Positions 25,944 through 36,870 are shown, numbered from the stretch's first letter. The stretch: 64,000 nucleotides of DNA from Salvelinus alpinus (GCF_045679555.1 NC_092087.1:79849305-79913304); one strand, 5' to 3'. A program made the numbers and translations. Notes: generated from the letters alone by a model not told the origin.

Positions 25944-26462
25944 CACTGAGGGTACAAAACATCAAGAACACCTTCCTAATATTGACACCCCCCCTTCAGA
26001 ACAGCGTCAATTTGTCTGGGCATGGACTCTACAAGGTGTCGAAAGCGTTCAACAGGGATGCTGGCCCATGTTGACTCCAATGATTCCCACAGTTGTGTCA
26101 AGTTGGGTGGTGGACCATTGATACACACAGGAAACTGTTGAGCATGAAAAACCCAACAGTGTTGCAGTTCTTGACATACTCAAACCGATGCACCTGGCAC
26201 CTACTACCATACCCCATTCAAAGGCACTTCAATCTTTTGTCTTGCGCATTCATCCTCTGAATGGCACACATACACAATCCATGTCTCAGTTGTCTCAAGG
26301 CTTAAAAACCCTTCTTTAACCTGTCTCCTCCCCTTCATCTACACTGATTTTAAAGTGGATTTAACAAGTGACCTCAATAAGGGATCATAGCTTTCACCTG
26401 GATTCACCTGGTCAGTCTGTCATGGAAAGAGCAGGTGTTCTTAATGTTTTGTACACTTAGCA
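25944..26462. mobile_element. Tc1-like MITE (ends GTACAAAAC/GTTTTGTAC)
   Basis: The left end CACTGAGGGTACAAAACATC and the right end TTAATGTTTTGTACACTTAG are imperfect inverted copies next to TA. The interior retains patches of a Tc1-like transposase gene on the minus strand (GGCATGGACTCTACAAGG, CCAACAGTGTTGC area) but has no open frame. Confidence 0.7.
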
Positions 26463-26651
26463 CAGACTTGTAAATATACACTATGTAGATTTCCTGAATA
26501 CTGAGACCAGTTGAATCAATGCAGAAAGCAATATCAACCTTTTTAATGGAGATTCACAGTTAATTCTAATTCTGAAGTTTGATAGTTCATATACTGCACT
26601 ATGTGAACTGTATGTGTATATACATATATGAAGCCTAGTATTATGAATGAA

Positions 26652-26657
26652 AATAAA
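26652..26657 (+). terminator. Polyadenylation signal, tom1
   Basis: AATAAA within AAAATAAAATAAATTG, about 1.2 kb after the tom1 stop. If used, the 3' UTR includes the SINE and the Tc1-like MITE. No earlier canonical signal is seen between the stop codon and here outside the SINE tail. Confidence 0.5.
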
Positions 26658-26662
26658 ATAAA

Positions 26663-27508
26663 TTGATATTTGAAAACAATAGTACAGTTTTATTATAGTG
26701 AAACCTCAGTCTTGATACGGTATGTTGTTGTGGCTTTGACCATGAAGAGGGGATTCCAGTAACCGTAAATGAAAGTGGCTCTTGTCCTGACAAACATATT
26801 TGGTCTGGGCTGCCAGTTTGTTATGTTTCAGTCTCTCAGACTCAGGGTGAGCCACACGCTGCAGATACTAGTTGTGTTTGACGTATCAGGAACTTGTGTG
26901 ATTATGACCTCGCATGCCACTCCCCTGGCCACAGGGTTTCCCACCTGTTCCTACTAGCCTACTGTAGCTACATACATGGGATGAGGAATTATCAACTGTT
27001 TCCACTACTGTAAGGCCATTGTAATAAAATGAAGGTCAACAACTCACACCTTTCCTTCACGCTTCTCACCACCGCAAACCATCCCCTCTCTAGCGTTGTC
27101 TCTCCTCCTTTCCTGCCTACGGTGTTTCCACACTAGGTCTTTGACTGTGTGATCATACCAGAGAGAGACAGTGTGGACAGTATTGCCTGTTCCAGCCATA
27201 GCTGATAAAATCCCTGTTGTTCAGGTGATAAGAGAGACTCCTCCCAGCTCCTACTTTATTGACATCAGCTCTATTTGTGTATTATTATGTCCTTGTTCAA
27301 GGATGTGTGCACTGATACACTGACTGTATGGGTTCATGAAGACCACAAAACAACCATGTATTATGAGAGGAAGACGGAGAAACCACATTAGACTTGCTAG
27401 TGGAGAGGAGCCAGTGAAGTGGGACAGTCCTTTGTACCTATTGAGTCAATGCCCTAGGCCTATTACAACTGTGATTTACTTCACTTTAGACATCCATTCT
27501 TTGGAAAA
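26663..27508. other. Intergenic stretch between tom1 and the noggin-like gene
   Basis: No convincing exon or named repeat. It presumably contains the promoter of the noggin-like gene in its right part; no clear TATA box was found. Confidence 0.4.
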
Positions 27509-28417
27509 ATGAATGTGTTGATAAATTGGTTAAGGAGCGTTTTACTGTGCTGGACATATCTGGTTGTCTTTCTCTCCAGCGCAACTTCAATGATTTCCAA
27601 CCAGGAGCAGGTGCGCAGTGAAACCCCTATGGGCCAAAAGGACACGGATTTCGATGATGTATTCTTTCTACGGACCAGATCAAGTAGTTTCGCATCTTCC
27701 TCGCAGCCGATTCGGCCATATTCACTCTCGATGAATGAGGGGGATTACCATTACGCGCCGAAACCCAAACACCTGCGGCACAACCGGCTCCTGCGCATTT
27801 TGGGCTCGTCTTTCGATCCGTTCTGGATGTCCATAGAACGCCCAGCCGAAGCAAGGGTCGACACCGATGCGTCTGGTGGTCAAACTGCGTCTCGTGGTGA
27901 CCCGCCCGCTCCTCCCGCCTTACCAAACTACACCACCAACGAGGGGTTCAACTTCAGCGCGTCTCCAGAGCTGACAGAGGGTGCAGCGCGCTACCAACGA
28001 AAACTACAAAACGACGCAGAGGATTTGGACTTAAGTGAACTTCCTGCAGACGTTGCCAGCACTCTGCGTGACTGGCTGGTCCGCTCGGCCACCTGTGGAA
28101 TGCGCTACCAGTGGGTAAAATTAGCTCCAGTGTTCTGGCCCCGCTGGTTACGCCACACCGACTGCGAAAAATCTGGTGGCTCGCGGAGTTGCTCTTTCCC
28201 CAGCGGGATGGCATGCCGGCAGGCCCAAACCACACAGATAAAGATACTGGCCTGGCACTGCTGGAGCAGCGAAGAGGGAGGCGGAGATGGGTTAAGAGGG
28301 ATGGCCGGGATCGACAGGGGGACTGTGGTGGTGGGGACAGGTGTTGCAGGCAGAAAGTGTTTGTGGAGGCAGGTGCCTTATCCTGTGGTTACAGCGTGTA
28401 AATGTTCATGCAAATAG
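27509..28417 (+). CDS. Noggin-like secreted cystine-knot protein (intronless)
   Basis: Single-exon ORF of 302 aa. Noggins are secreted BMP antagonists and are intronless. Residues 1-28 form a signal peptide. The middle keeps LLRILGSSFDPFWM, parallel to LLRSLLGGHYDPGFM of classical noggin. The C-terminus has all nine cysteines in noggin order: TCGMRYQW, FWPRWLRHTDC, GSRSCSFPSGMAC, ILAWHCW, RKCLWRQVPYPVVTACKCSC. Two differences from classical noggin stand out. The N-terminal clip segment that blocks BMP receptors is poorly conserved (only QPIRPYSL remains recognisable), and the loop between the fifth and sixth cysteines is about 32 residues, Gly-rich, instead of about 7. It is therefore a divergent paralogue (possibly of the noggin4/noggin5 kind) and BMP binding cannot be assumed. 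The first Met is chosen because it starts the signal peptide. AATAAA lies at 28656. Confidence 0.85.
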   Translation: MNVLINWLRSVLLCWTYLVVFLSSATSMISNQEQVRSETPMGQKDTDFDDVFFLRTRSSSFASSSQPIRPYSLSMNEGDYHYAPKPKHLRHNRLLRILGSSFDPFWMSIERPAEARVDTDASGGQTASRGDPPAPPALPNYTTNEGFNFSASPELTEGAARYQRKLQNDAEDLDLSELPADVASTLRDWLVRSATCGMRYQWVKLAPVFWPRWLRHTDCEKSGGSRSCSFPSGMACRQAQTTQIKILAWHCWSSEEGGGDGLRGMAGIDRGTVVVGTGVAGRKCLWRQVPYPVVTACKCSCK

Positions 28418-28655
28418 TTTATTTGATCACTGTTAATCACGAACATGTAACCTATTTGGGGTTGGCCTACATTAGGAGATAATTTATTTGAACATCTGAT
28501 TGTCAATTGTAGGCTTACGACAATTTGTTTTGCAATTGATTATCAAGTATTGTTTGTCCAGCCTTAAATTGGCTACCTGTATACAATTAATTCACTTGGG
28601 TTTCGTAATCAACTTGTTTTCATTGGTATGAAACGAAGCTGTTGGACGAAAATTG

Positions 28656-28661
28656 AATAAA
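28656..28661 (+). terminator. Polyadenylation signal, noggin-like gene
   Basis: AATAAA about 240 bases after the stop codon, followed by a T-rich segment (CTTTGTTTCC, then GTTTATTTTTTT). Confidence 0.6.
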
Positions 28662-29606
28662 CTTTGTTTCCAACCAATGTGTTTAATTCGTTTATTTTTT
28701 TAGGTGGACATTTTCATTTTAGATTAGATTTCACATTTTGCAGCGTTTTTCTATTTCTGTCACACAGGATAGCCTACTGTGACGGAAAGAGATGAAGAAT
28801 ACAACGCTGTCCTTCAGCACGGAATTTATTTTATTTATTGTCAACGCGCGCCATCTAGTGGTAATGTAATAATACAAACGAGTCAATGTCGATTATTGCG
28901 TAAATTAGTGGACTCTAATTTTGAGTTTCAAATACATTTTACATTGACTGCTATTTACACCACTTGTGTTGCTTGTATTTCTCGATGTATAGGTCTTATT
29001 TGTGACTTAGCAGTTTTCAGCCCAGTTATTGCCGTTTTAGTTTAGTGTTCCGTAGAGAAAGCTTGTGTAACTGTTTTTACTGGTCTCCTGGTTACACCTT
29101 GGAGCAAATATGGATGATTCTACATCCATCCAAGGGTCTTCTTGGGTAGTGTTACCTTGATTTAGTATTGAATTAATTCTGTGCTCTACAGTAGCCAGCT
29201 ACATCCATGTGTTCAAATGAATTGCCTGTTAGCTCTCTGCTCACTGGTTCCAGAGCTAATGATGGCCTGTCTTACAGAGAAAGCTCATCAGAGAGTTCCT
29301 GACTCTTCAGGAGCCAGGCATACTGCCAAACTACATCACTGTCAATCACATGAGAAAGCCTTCCTGAAAAAGTGAGTGAAACCTGAAGTTTCAGACTCCA
29401 GTACAGTATGATCCACACAAATATATAGACATATGGATAGATAGGCCCACAGGGATAGACATCGAAACATAAGTGATTGATACAAGTTGTATGTCTTGTG
29501 TATAAATGGCAGAATGGAGAGACATCCACATCATTGAGCTGTTGAGGAGTAGATACTGTATATAGATAAAGCTGTGATAGTCTGAACAAAATGACCATTT
29601 CAACTA
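28662..29606. other. Intergenic stretch with one weak exon-like segment
   Basis: Mostly featureless. A segment at 29279-29370 has a splice acceptor (TGTCTTACAG) and donor (AAAAAGTGAGTG) and keeps one open frame ending HEKAFLKK. It can join in frame to 29782-29877 (acceptor GTTCACAG), reading NQNPSRWRAMMEVEKREKEK before a stop. No homologue comes to mind, so this is only a candidate small gene or 3' end of one. Confidence 0.2.
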
Positions 29607-29785
29607 CACTGAACAAAAATATAAACGCAACATGTAAAGTGTTGGTCCCATATTTCATGAGCTGAAATAAATATCCCTGACATTTTTAATACGCACAAAA
29701 AGCTTATTTCTCAAAAATGTGGTGCACACATTTGTTAGTGAACATTAGTGAACATTTCTACATTTCTACGTTTGTTCACAGGAAC
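29607..29785 (+). mobile_element. Tc1-like transposon, left-end fragment
   Basis: Starts CACTGAACAAAAATATAAACGC right after a TA and continues with CATATTTCATGAGCTGAAAT and CGCACAAAAAGCTTATTTCTC, the terminal region of a salmonid Tc1 family. The rest of the element is missing. Confidence 0.7.
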
Positions 29786-29879
29786 CAGAATCCCTCTCGA
29801 TGGAGGGCAATGATGGAGGTGGAGAAGAGGGAGAAGGAAAAAGTTCTGCAGACTGGCTGTAAAATAAAATAAAAACACC

Positions 29880-31440
29880 AATGGAGAAACGGATGGAGAA
29901 TTGTGAAAAGTATTGTCTCCGGTGCGGAATTGTGTCTGTCATAGTCTGAAGTACATGCTTCATGTGTCTTTGTTTTACTGTTCTGTCTAAATTATGTTGT
30001 CATGTTATGATTGTTAATATTAACACATTAGCTGACAATATGTTCAAACATTTGATAGAATATAAAATCTGATTTAAAAAGATTACTTTCTAGATAATGC
30101 TTGTCATAATTCTCAAATCAGTCAAATGTATCAGCCTCTCTAGGTCAAGAATAGGCCTACATACAAACTCAATGGGCCATTAGTTGAGGCATTCTACCTT
30201 ACATTTCTACCTTAAATATATGTCTATATTTGGCTCTGCTTCTTCATATACATGAAACTCAAGGCCTAAGCACACCTCTTAGGTGTTCTCTATTGACCTG
30301 GAACCATATCTCAACAGTAGAGGAAGTGTGTGTTATCCGGTTTGCTCTGTATGTTGCAGAGGAAAGCCACATCACGTGAGCAGAGTACTCACTCAGGAAA
30401 TAAGTCAATCAGTAACTGCATCTAAACTAGGAAGAGATAGCAGTGTTGCCATGCAAGGATTTCTCTTTTCTGTTTCCTCTACATCTGTTTGTTCATTCTA
30501 ATATGATGTCAACATGATTAATTTGTATCAAAAAGTCACAATTATTCACAATATTTCCATTTTTTATCAACTGTTTTTCAAAATAAATCTTATTATTTAC
30601 TGTTTTAACAATTGTTTTCAGATTATTATTTTTATAATTCACGTTGGCCTATATGTTAATGCCAGCTGAAGAACTGAACCACTAGTGTTACAAGGTAAGT
30701 GAATTACATGATTTTTACAAGCAGATACTGTATGTTGTTGAATGTTGATGTAATGGTTATCAATATTGTTCAGTGAGTATCTTTGATTATTGATGTACTT
30801 ATTGTTTAACTTTTTGTTCTTCTGCTTAAACAAAATAGTTGTATGGCTTTCCTATCATGGAACAATCACTATATCAAGTGTTTGTCTGTGCTTGACCACT
30901 TCTCTACTGAAGTGTGTGTGTATGAGTGGTTTTGATTACAGTATACCTGCAGTTTGTCCCCTTTTGGGGCATAGATGGATAACATCACTTTAATTTAGCT
31001 TTACAATGCTTTATTTGTCCTTACATTTTATTTTACACAATTATAGTGTTGCATGTGAGTTTTATGTACAGGCCTACTCTATGCTACTTGATTAAAGTCC
31101 ATCGTGTAATTTGAGAGAGCATACACTGTATGCTCATAAACCACCTCTTAACTTTTCAGGAAGTGTTAACGTGCACGTCTGTCTGCTTCTGCCCATGTCG
31201 TACTGTTAGCTATTGGAAACGGAGAATTATCAAAACAATATAAATGTGAGTTAAACATAACTATTTTACAAGGCACAGTTGATTTAAAATGCATGTGTAA
31301 TCACTATCAAATGTAATCTCTATAACCTGGGATTCCTGTGTTACTGGTTCCTTCACTTCCTTGTTACGACGTACATAGTGTGTTTATGAACGATGAAGTC
31401 ATATCACTGTCTTTATTCATTCTGTAACTCATTCTAAGCT
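29880..31440. other. Intergenic stretch upstream of the GIMAP gene
   Basis: AT-rich, no named repeat recognised and no ORF with a domain. It may contain 5' untranslated exons of the GIMAP gene, but none can be placed with confidence. Confidence 0.35.
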
Positions 31441-31675
31441 AGTCTCTAACATGGATGAGGATAATGACGACGACAGAGGTATAGTGATATTCTATAAATG
31501 GTGTATTATTGTGAATGGTATGGGACACTTTAAGTGTATAAACCATGGTGACCTAATTTAACCTGCACCATCATTTAACCTGCGTTAATATGTTTCAATG
31601 CAAGGCAGCTAAAGAACAGCATGTGAGAGGAAACCTCTGAGAGACGACATTAAAACAAAGTTACTCACCTGTGCA

Positions 31676-33280
31676 ATGGTGAGTGAACGCTCCCCAAATG
31701 TTCATGGTAAGTAAATTCCAGTTCAGCTTTCCTGAATGTTTAGCCTACATTTGGACATGTTATTACTTTTTGATAATTCCTTCCTTTACACAGCGTGTGT
31801 TTGAAACACATTGTGTTAGTTAGACTGTGTGCTGAGCTTGTATCTGATGATTACCCTCTGATGCAGGAGGTCCTCCTCCCCAGTCAGATCTTAGACTCCT
31901 GCTGCTTGGAAGAGTAGGAGCTGGGAAGAGTACAGTAGCCAAAACCATCCTGGGCAGAGATAACTTCCGGAGTGAAGGAGGCATGTGTGTGAAGAAGCAG
32001 GGTGAGGTGGCTGGAAGGACTGTCACCGTGGTGGACACCCCGGGCTGGGACACTGTGAAGTACACGTCCACACACATCAAACAAGAAATTAAGAATAGTG
32101 TGACCCTATGTCCTCCAGGACCCCATGCTCTTCTTCTGGTGGTGCCCATGGGCGACCCTCTCTCCTCCGCAGAAAGAAAGGCGATTCGGTATCACATGGA
32201 GCTTTTGTCAGTTAGGGCATGGAGGTTTACCATGGTCTTGTTTGTCAGTGAGGCTGAGGAGAAATGCACATCCATTGAACAGAATCAGATGATCGACAGA
32301 GCAAAAAGTATTCTAGCGAAATGTGGAGACAGGCACCATCTCCTTCATTGTGGGAATTCTCCTACCCAGATTTCTGAGCTCCTGGTAAAGATAGACGCCA
32401 TGGTAGAAGAAAACTGTGAAGAATTCTTAATCCCCCAAGTATACTATGAACTGATGGAGACTACAATGCCAAGGGAAGTGACCGAGCTGAGAAGGATGTA
32501 TGAAGACCGAGAGGACAGACTGAAACAGAAATACAAAACAGTTGAAAGAAAAGGAAGAAGAGCTGAAGAAGTATAGAGAAGAAGAGAAGCCTAAAGAAAG
32601 GTTGATGAAGAGGACAAGTAGCAGTCAACTACTTCCCCCCAGTAGTAAGTATGATAAGTTTAAAATTGCTTCTAAAGTTAGTAATTTCCACTTTGACATT
32701 TCAGACTAGATTTGCCCTAATGAAAAATGTATCAACCACTACAGAACTGTCCTATAAAAATAATCCACATAATAATTCACGTTTCCTATTGCTGCAGGTT
32801 TATTTTCCTGCTGTAGCAAACTGGTTCAAATTAAGATCCTACATCTGTAACGGTGATCTGATTCATGAACTGTCTCTGTGTGTGTGTTTGTTCTTTGAAG
32901 TAAGCACAGAGAAGCAGGACAGGTCGGTAATGGCTGACCATCAGAAGGTGGACCTACAGGCCGTCAAGCAAGGATACAGGGAAGAGGCCTTGTCTGTGGT
33001 GGGCCACTACGTCAAACCACTAATAGTGATTATGACTGCTGTAGTGGGGGCACTCATGGGAGCAGTTGCAGGTGCACAACATGGAACACTTGGCGCGTGT
33101 ATTGGGATTCCTATAGGCATTATTTTGGCTGTTCTTGTGAGTTACGCTGTCCGTGGAGCCGCCACAGCAGCAAGGGATATTTCCGTCAAAGCTGAGGAAA
33201 ATGAAAGCCAGAGGAGAGAAGAGGGAGCAGACTTCTTCTTAGATTCTCCAAAATCTAAAAGATTTGATAAGGATCAGTGA
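31676..33280 (+). CDS. GIMAP-type GTPase with broken frame (probable pseudogene or sequence error)
   Basis: Encodes a GTPase of the IMAP/AIG1 family, vertebrate immune-associated GTP-binding proteins on internal membranes. Proposed exons: 31676-31706 (MVSERSPNVH), 31867-32644, 32901-33280. An alternative first exon at 31451-31478 (MDEDNDDDR) has the same phase. Exon 2 shows the P-loop GRVGAGKST, switch II DTPGW and the AIG1 box SSAERKAI. The G4 region reads VLFVSEAEE and lacks the usual Asp of TKxD or RxxD. The frame stops at 32574-32576, but the +1 frame continues as a Lys/Glu coiled coil (KEKEEELKKYREEE) to a good donor whose phase fits exon 3. Exon 3 encodes two hydrophobic segments (LIVIMTAVVGALMGAVAG and IGIPIGIILAVLVSYAV), a membrane tail. 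So one extra base near 32530-32545 separates the GTPase from its tail. Without it the protein would be 395 aa. Confidence 0.8.
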
Positions 33281-33430
33281 CACTCTTTTGGATGTCAGCA
33301 CTATTCTATTGCTACAGTGTGTCGTGTATGGACTGTGCTTTATGGACTGTGCTGTATGGACTGCCACTCTCATGGTTCACCTGACTTGACTGGCTGACCC
33401 CAGTGAAGAGACAGGACAGACTGCCCAGCA
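33281..33430 (+). other. GIMAP 3' flank
   Basis: Contains a small tandem duplication (GTATGGACTGTGCT-like units near 33325-33365). No nearby canonical polyadenylation signal; the first is AATAAA at about 34277. Confidence 0.35.
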
Positions 33431-33780
33431 AACCGGGAACATACCCAGAACATAAGAAAGGGTTTTTATACAACATTAGGACGTTCTCCTAACATTCACA
33501 AAAACGCACCACATCTGTAACAACCACCATTCCCCAAACAGTTTCGTTATGTTTCCTGGTAATGTAATAACACAATGTACCAGCAATGTTTTTAGAACAT
33601 ACTACTGCAACAAAATGTATGCGCAATGTTCTGGGAACGTTCTTGCAACATCAGGCGAATGTTTTATACAAACATTGTATAATCATCAGCACAACTGGAC
33701 AGTTTTTGTGTTATGATAACATTTGCCGCAACCTAACAAATGTTCTGGGAATTTTCAGAGAAACAATTTTGGTTTGTTAG
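33430..33780. repeat. Diverged short-unit repeat (GTTCTGGGAAC-type)
   Basis: Recurrent blocks such as AATGTTCTGGGAACGTTC, AACAAATGTTCTGGGAATTT and AATGTTTTTAGAAC give a diffuse, degenerate tandem repeat. I recall this type from salmonid introns. No coding capacity. Confidence 0.45.
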
Positions 33781-33784
33781 ACGC

Positions 33785-33795
33785 CCTCTCTCTCG

Positions 33796-33839
<44 letters not shown>

Positions 33840-33852
33840 CTCTCTCTCTCTG
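33785..33852. repeat. (CT)n microsatellite
   Basis: A CT dinucleotide run with a few CG interruptions. Confidence 0.95.
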
Positions 33853-35220
33853 TGTGTAACTGATGGTTGTTGTTGAGAGGTTTTTATTATTGTGCGGGGG
33901 TGAATGTCTGCACCCTTTGCGACCTGATGGATTGTGTTGATCTGAGTCCTACTATACTATTATCTGGTGTAGTCATGTTATCCAGTAGCTGTATATATAT
34001 ATCAGTAGTAGAATCTTTCTGTACAAACAGCAAGGGAATTTACTCAACCGAAAGGGCAGTTTGCTCTGGATTTACTCTGACAGCCGCAGAAGAGAAGGAT
34101 GTGAGCAGACTTGAGAACTTCGGGAAGACATGAATCATATTCTTCTCAGCTTTTTAAATGATCACTGTTCAAGGATTTCACAGAGACACATTTAACAGCA
34201 CAGTAGGCTTGAGCACGAATGCATATATTTCAGTGAATTAAATAAACAAATGTGAGATGCCATATACTCTTTTGCAATAAAAAAAGGTGATACATTGTAA
34301 GGATGAATTCAAAACGGTTCTGTTTTCATATTGTACTTTATTTCAAAACTGTATCACCACAGAATTCCCTCTGTTGACCCACAGTTTTCTCATACTGTAT
34401 TTGTTCACTGAAAAGTCTGCCCTGAAGCGCTCACTAAACCCACCTTATTACAGTGCACCTCACCCTGGTACCCAGCTAACCAGGAGATTTTTGCACTGAA
34501 CATTCTATTCTATACTTAATTCATCTTTAACATGATATAAAAAAATTCAACACAAATCCTAGTATAGAAGCCTATGTGTCTTTGTTTGAATGTTTTCTCT
34601 AAATGAAACTAAATGTTTTCATATTATGATTGTTTAAATTAACACATTTGCTGACAATATGTTACAGACGTGTTTAATATGTTATATGTACACCCTCTAT
34701 TCGAATACTTATGAAATGCACGTTGTTATATTTGGTAACACTTACTTATTTTCCATCGACTCCAACCCCATTCGATGCATTGTGGGTGGCGCTATGTCTA
34801 CATAAGGGTGCTAATTAAAAAAACTCACAAAAGCTCTGACGAAGGCCGTGAGGCCGTTATGTAAAGCTTATTAAAGAGTAGTGATACAAGCAAGAGCATT
34901 GTGCGGGTTTCTTATTTTTTCTCATCTGACAATATGTTTTAAAAAAATATATACATAATCAGATGTTTTTGGAAAGAAAATATACTCTAACCAAAAATGT
35001 AGCAGAACACACGTGCAGCTTGCTCCTCACATTGCACTGCAACATCATTCTGGATCTTGAACTTCTGTTGGTCATACTATTATTACAATTCATGCTCAAA
35101 CCTGTATGATAATCCAAAATAAATCTTTGGCACCTGCACGGATCGAAGGGTGAAATGTCGAGCACAGGATTATAGGGCACTGGTGTAATGAGGACAAAAC
35201 AAAGAAACATGTCACGCAAG
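33853..35220. other. Intergenic stretch
   Basis: No gene recognised. The block GACGAAGGCCGTGAGGCCG near 34837-34860 followed by TAAAGCTTATTAAAGAG resembles a fish retroposon 3' tail, but too little is present to classify. Confidence 0.35.
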
Positions 35221-35225
35221 GAAGA

Positions 35226-35404
35226 GGCTGACAGCAGGCCATAAACAACAGGCCATAAACAACAGGTCATAAACAGCAGGACATAAACAACAGGCCATAA
35301 ACAGCAGGACATAAACAACAGGCCATAAACAACAGGCCATAAACAGCAGGACATAAACAGCAGGACATAAACAGCAGGCCATAAACAGCAGGACATAAAC
35401 AGCA
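35226..35404. repeat. 15-bp minisatellite, about 12 copies
   Basis: The unit AACAGGCCATAAACA and its variants AGCAGGACATAAAC repeat to 35404. Because 15 is a multiple of three, all frames stay open and give apparent proteins rich in CCLWPVVYVLLFM; these are not genes. Confidence 0.95.
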
Positions 35405-35443
35405 ACCACTGGTAAGAAGATATAAAGGGGGTGAAATTAGATT

Positions 35444-36070
35444 GAAACATGGCTGAGTCTGGGGGTCATAATGGGGGTTCGAAACATAGCTGAGTCTAGG
35501 GGTCATAGGGGGGGGTCGAAACATAGCTGAGTCTAGGGTTCATAGTGTTGGGTCAAAACATGGCTGAGTCTGGGGGTCATAGTGGGGGGTCGAAACATAG
35601 CTGAGTCTAGGGGTCATAGTGGGGGGTCGAAACATAGCTGAGTCTGGGGGTCATAGTGGGCGGTCGAAACATAGCTGAGTCTGGGGTTCATAGTGGGGGG
35701 TCGAAACATAGCTGAGTCTGGGGGTCATAGTGGGGGGTCAAAACATGGCGGAGTCTAGGGGTCATAGTGGGGGGTCGAAACATAGCTGAGTCTAGGGGTC
35801 ATAGTGGGGGGTCGAAACATAGCTGAGTCTGGGGTTCATAGTGGGGGGTCGAAACATAGCTGAGTCTGGGGGTCATAGTGGAGGGGCAAAACATGGCTGA
35901 GTCTAGGGGTCATAGTGGGGGGTCAAAACATGGCTGAGTCTAGGGGTCATAGTGGGGGGTCAAAACATGGCGGAGTCTAGGGGTCATATTGGGGGGTCAA
36001 AACATGGCTGAGTCTGGGGGTCATAGTGGGGGGTCAAAACATGGCGGAGTCTGGGGGTCATAGTAGAGGA
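35444..36070. repeat. 37-bp G-rich minisatellite, about 17 copies
   Basis: Unit: GGGGGTCATAGTGGGGGGTC followed by GAAACATAGCTGAGTCT. Copies vary at a few sites (GAAACATAGC or AAAACATGGC, TCTGG or TCTAGG). Each unit contributes two runs of four to six G on the plus strand, so four units give many candidate quadruplex segments. Confidence 0.95.
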
Positions 36071-36284
36071 TCAATGTGGAAACCTGGATTGAAGAGGCGG
36101 GGAAGCTACAGGTTGCTCCCCCCAACTGTACATATGAATTAATGACACTAGCTAAATACAGAGGTAACGTTACAATAAATCCCAACTAATGTGGCTTGGG
36201 GCAACTCCCTGAGCTCTGCATACAAATGTTGTTCTGTTGAAACAGCCCAATAATGATGGGTGAGTACTGCAATCAATCAATCAA

Positions 36285-36460
36285 ATGATGTATATTTTAT
36301 TTCTTTATAAAGCCCTTTTTACATCAGCAGTAGTCACACGGTGCTTTACAGATGCCCAGTCTAAAACCCCAAAGAGCAAGCAATGCAGAAGCAGAAGCAC
36401 AGTGGGCAGAACACCAGGCTCAGAGGGCTGCCAGTCCTATTCTGGCTGTACCATTATAAA
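36285..36460 (+). repeat. Diverged copy of the salmonid AAAGCCC..TTACATCAGC repeat
   Basis: TAAAGCCCTTTTTACATCAGC, AAAACCCCAAAGAGCAAGCA and AGTCCTATTCTGGCTGTACC match in order the longer copy at 51045-51800 inside bmerb1 intron 2. Older and shorter than that copy. Confidence 0.65.
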
Positions 36461-36526
36461 CTTAATTTATATTAATACAGTAGTTTCTGTAGTCATGTAT
36501 GTTGTCTGTGTTTTCCCCCCTTGATT

Positions 36527-36870
36527 TTAAGTGACTGATGATGCAGAAGACACATTTAAGAGACTAAAAGAGGAACTGGTTCTAAACAGAACCAGGAACT
36601 ACATGAGCTGAAAGCAGACCTAAACATAACCAGGAACTACATGAGCTGAAAGCAGACCTAAACAGAACCAGGAACTACATGAGCTGAAAGCAGACCTAAA
36701 CAGAACCAGGAACTAAATGAGCTGAAAGCAGAGGTGGACATGCAGAAGCAATACGAGCAGAAAGCAGAGGTGGACAGAGGTGTGCAGAAGCAGTACGAGC
36801 TGAAAGCTGAGTTTGAAAGACTGTTTCAGGAACAGAAGGAGACGAAAGTTCCTGCTGTCTATATTTGTAT
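36527..36870 (+). pseudogene. Coiled-coil coding remnant (possibly GIMAP-related)
   Basis: After an acceptor-like TTGATTTTAAG the sequence reads DDAEDTFKRLKEEL and later EVDMQKQYEQKAEVDRG and QKQYELKAEFERLFQEQKET, heptad-rich coiled coil like the tails of fish GIMAP proteins. Between them a 38-bp unit (AAACAGAACCAGGAACTACA plus 18 more) is repeated about four times at 36584, 36622, 36660 and 36698. Because 38 is not a multiple of three, each copy shifts the frame and creates stops, so the segment cannot now be read through. Most likely a dead exon of a GIMAP or similar gene 3 kb upstream. Confidence 0.4.

Noticed and set aside
27627-28235. Minus-strand ORFs of 93-99 aa
   Set aside because: Antisense shadows of the GC-rich noggin-like exon.
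31820-32149. Minus-strand ORF of 109 aa
   Set aside because: Shadow of the GIMAP GTPase exon on the other strand.
34959-35524. Minus-strand ORFs with CCLWPVVYVLLFM repeats resembling membrane segments
   Set aside because: A 15-bp tandem repeat keeps all frames open; the hydrophobic look is chance.
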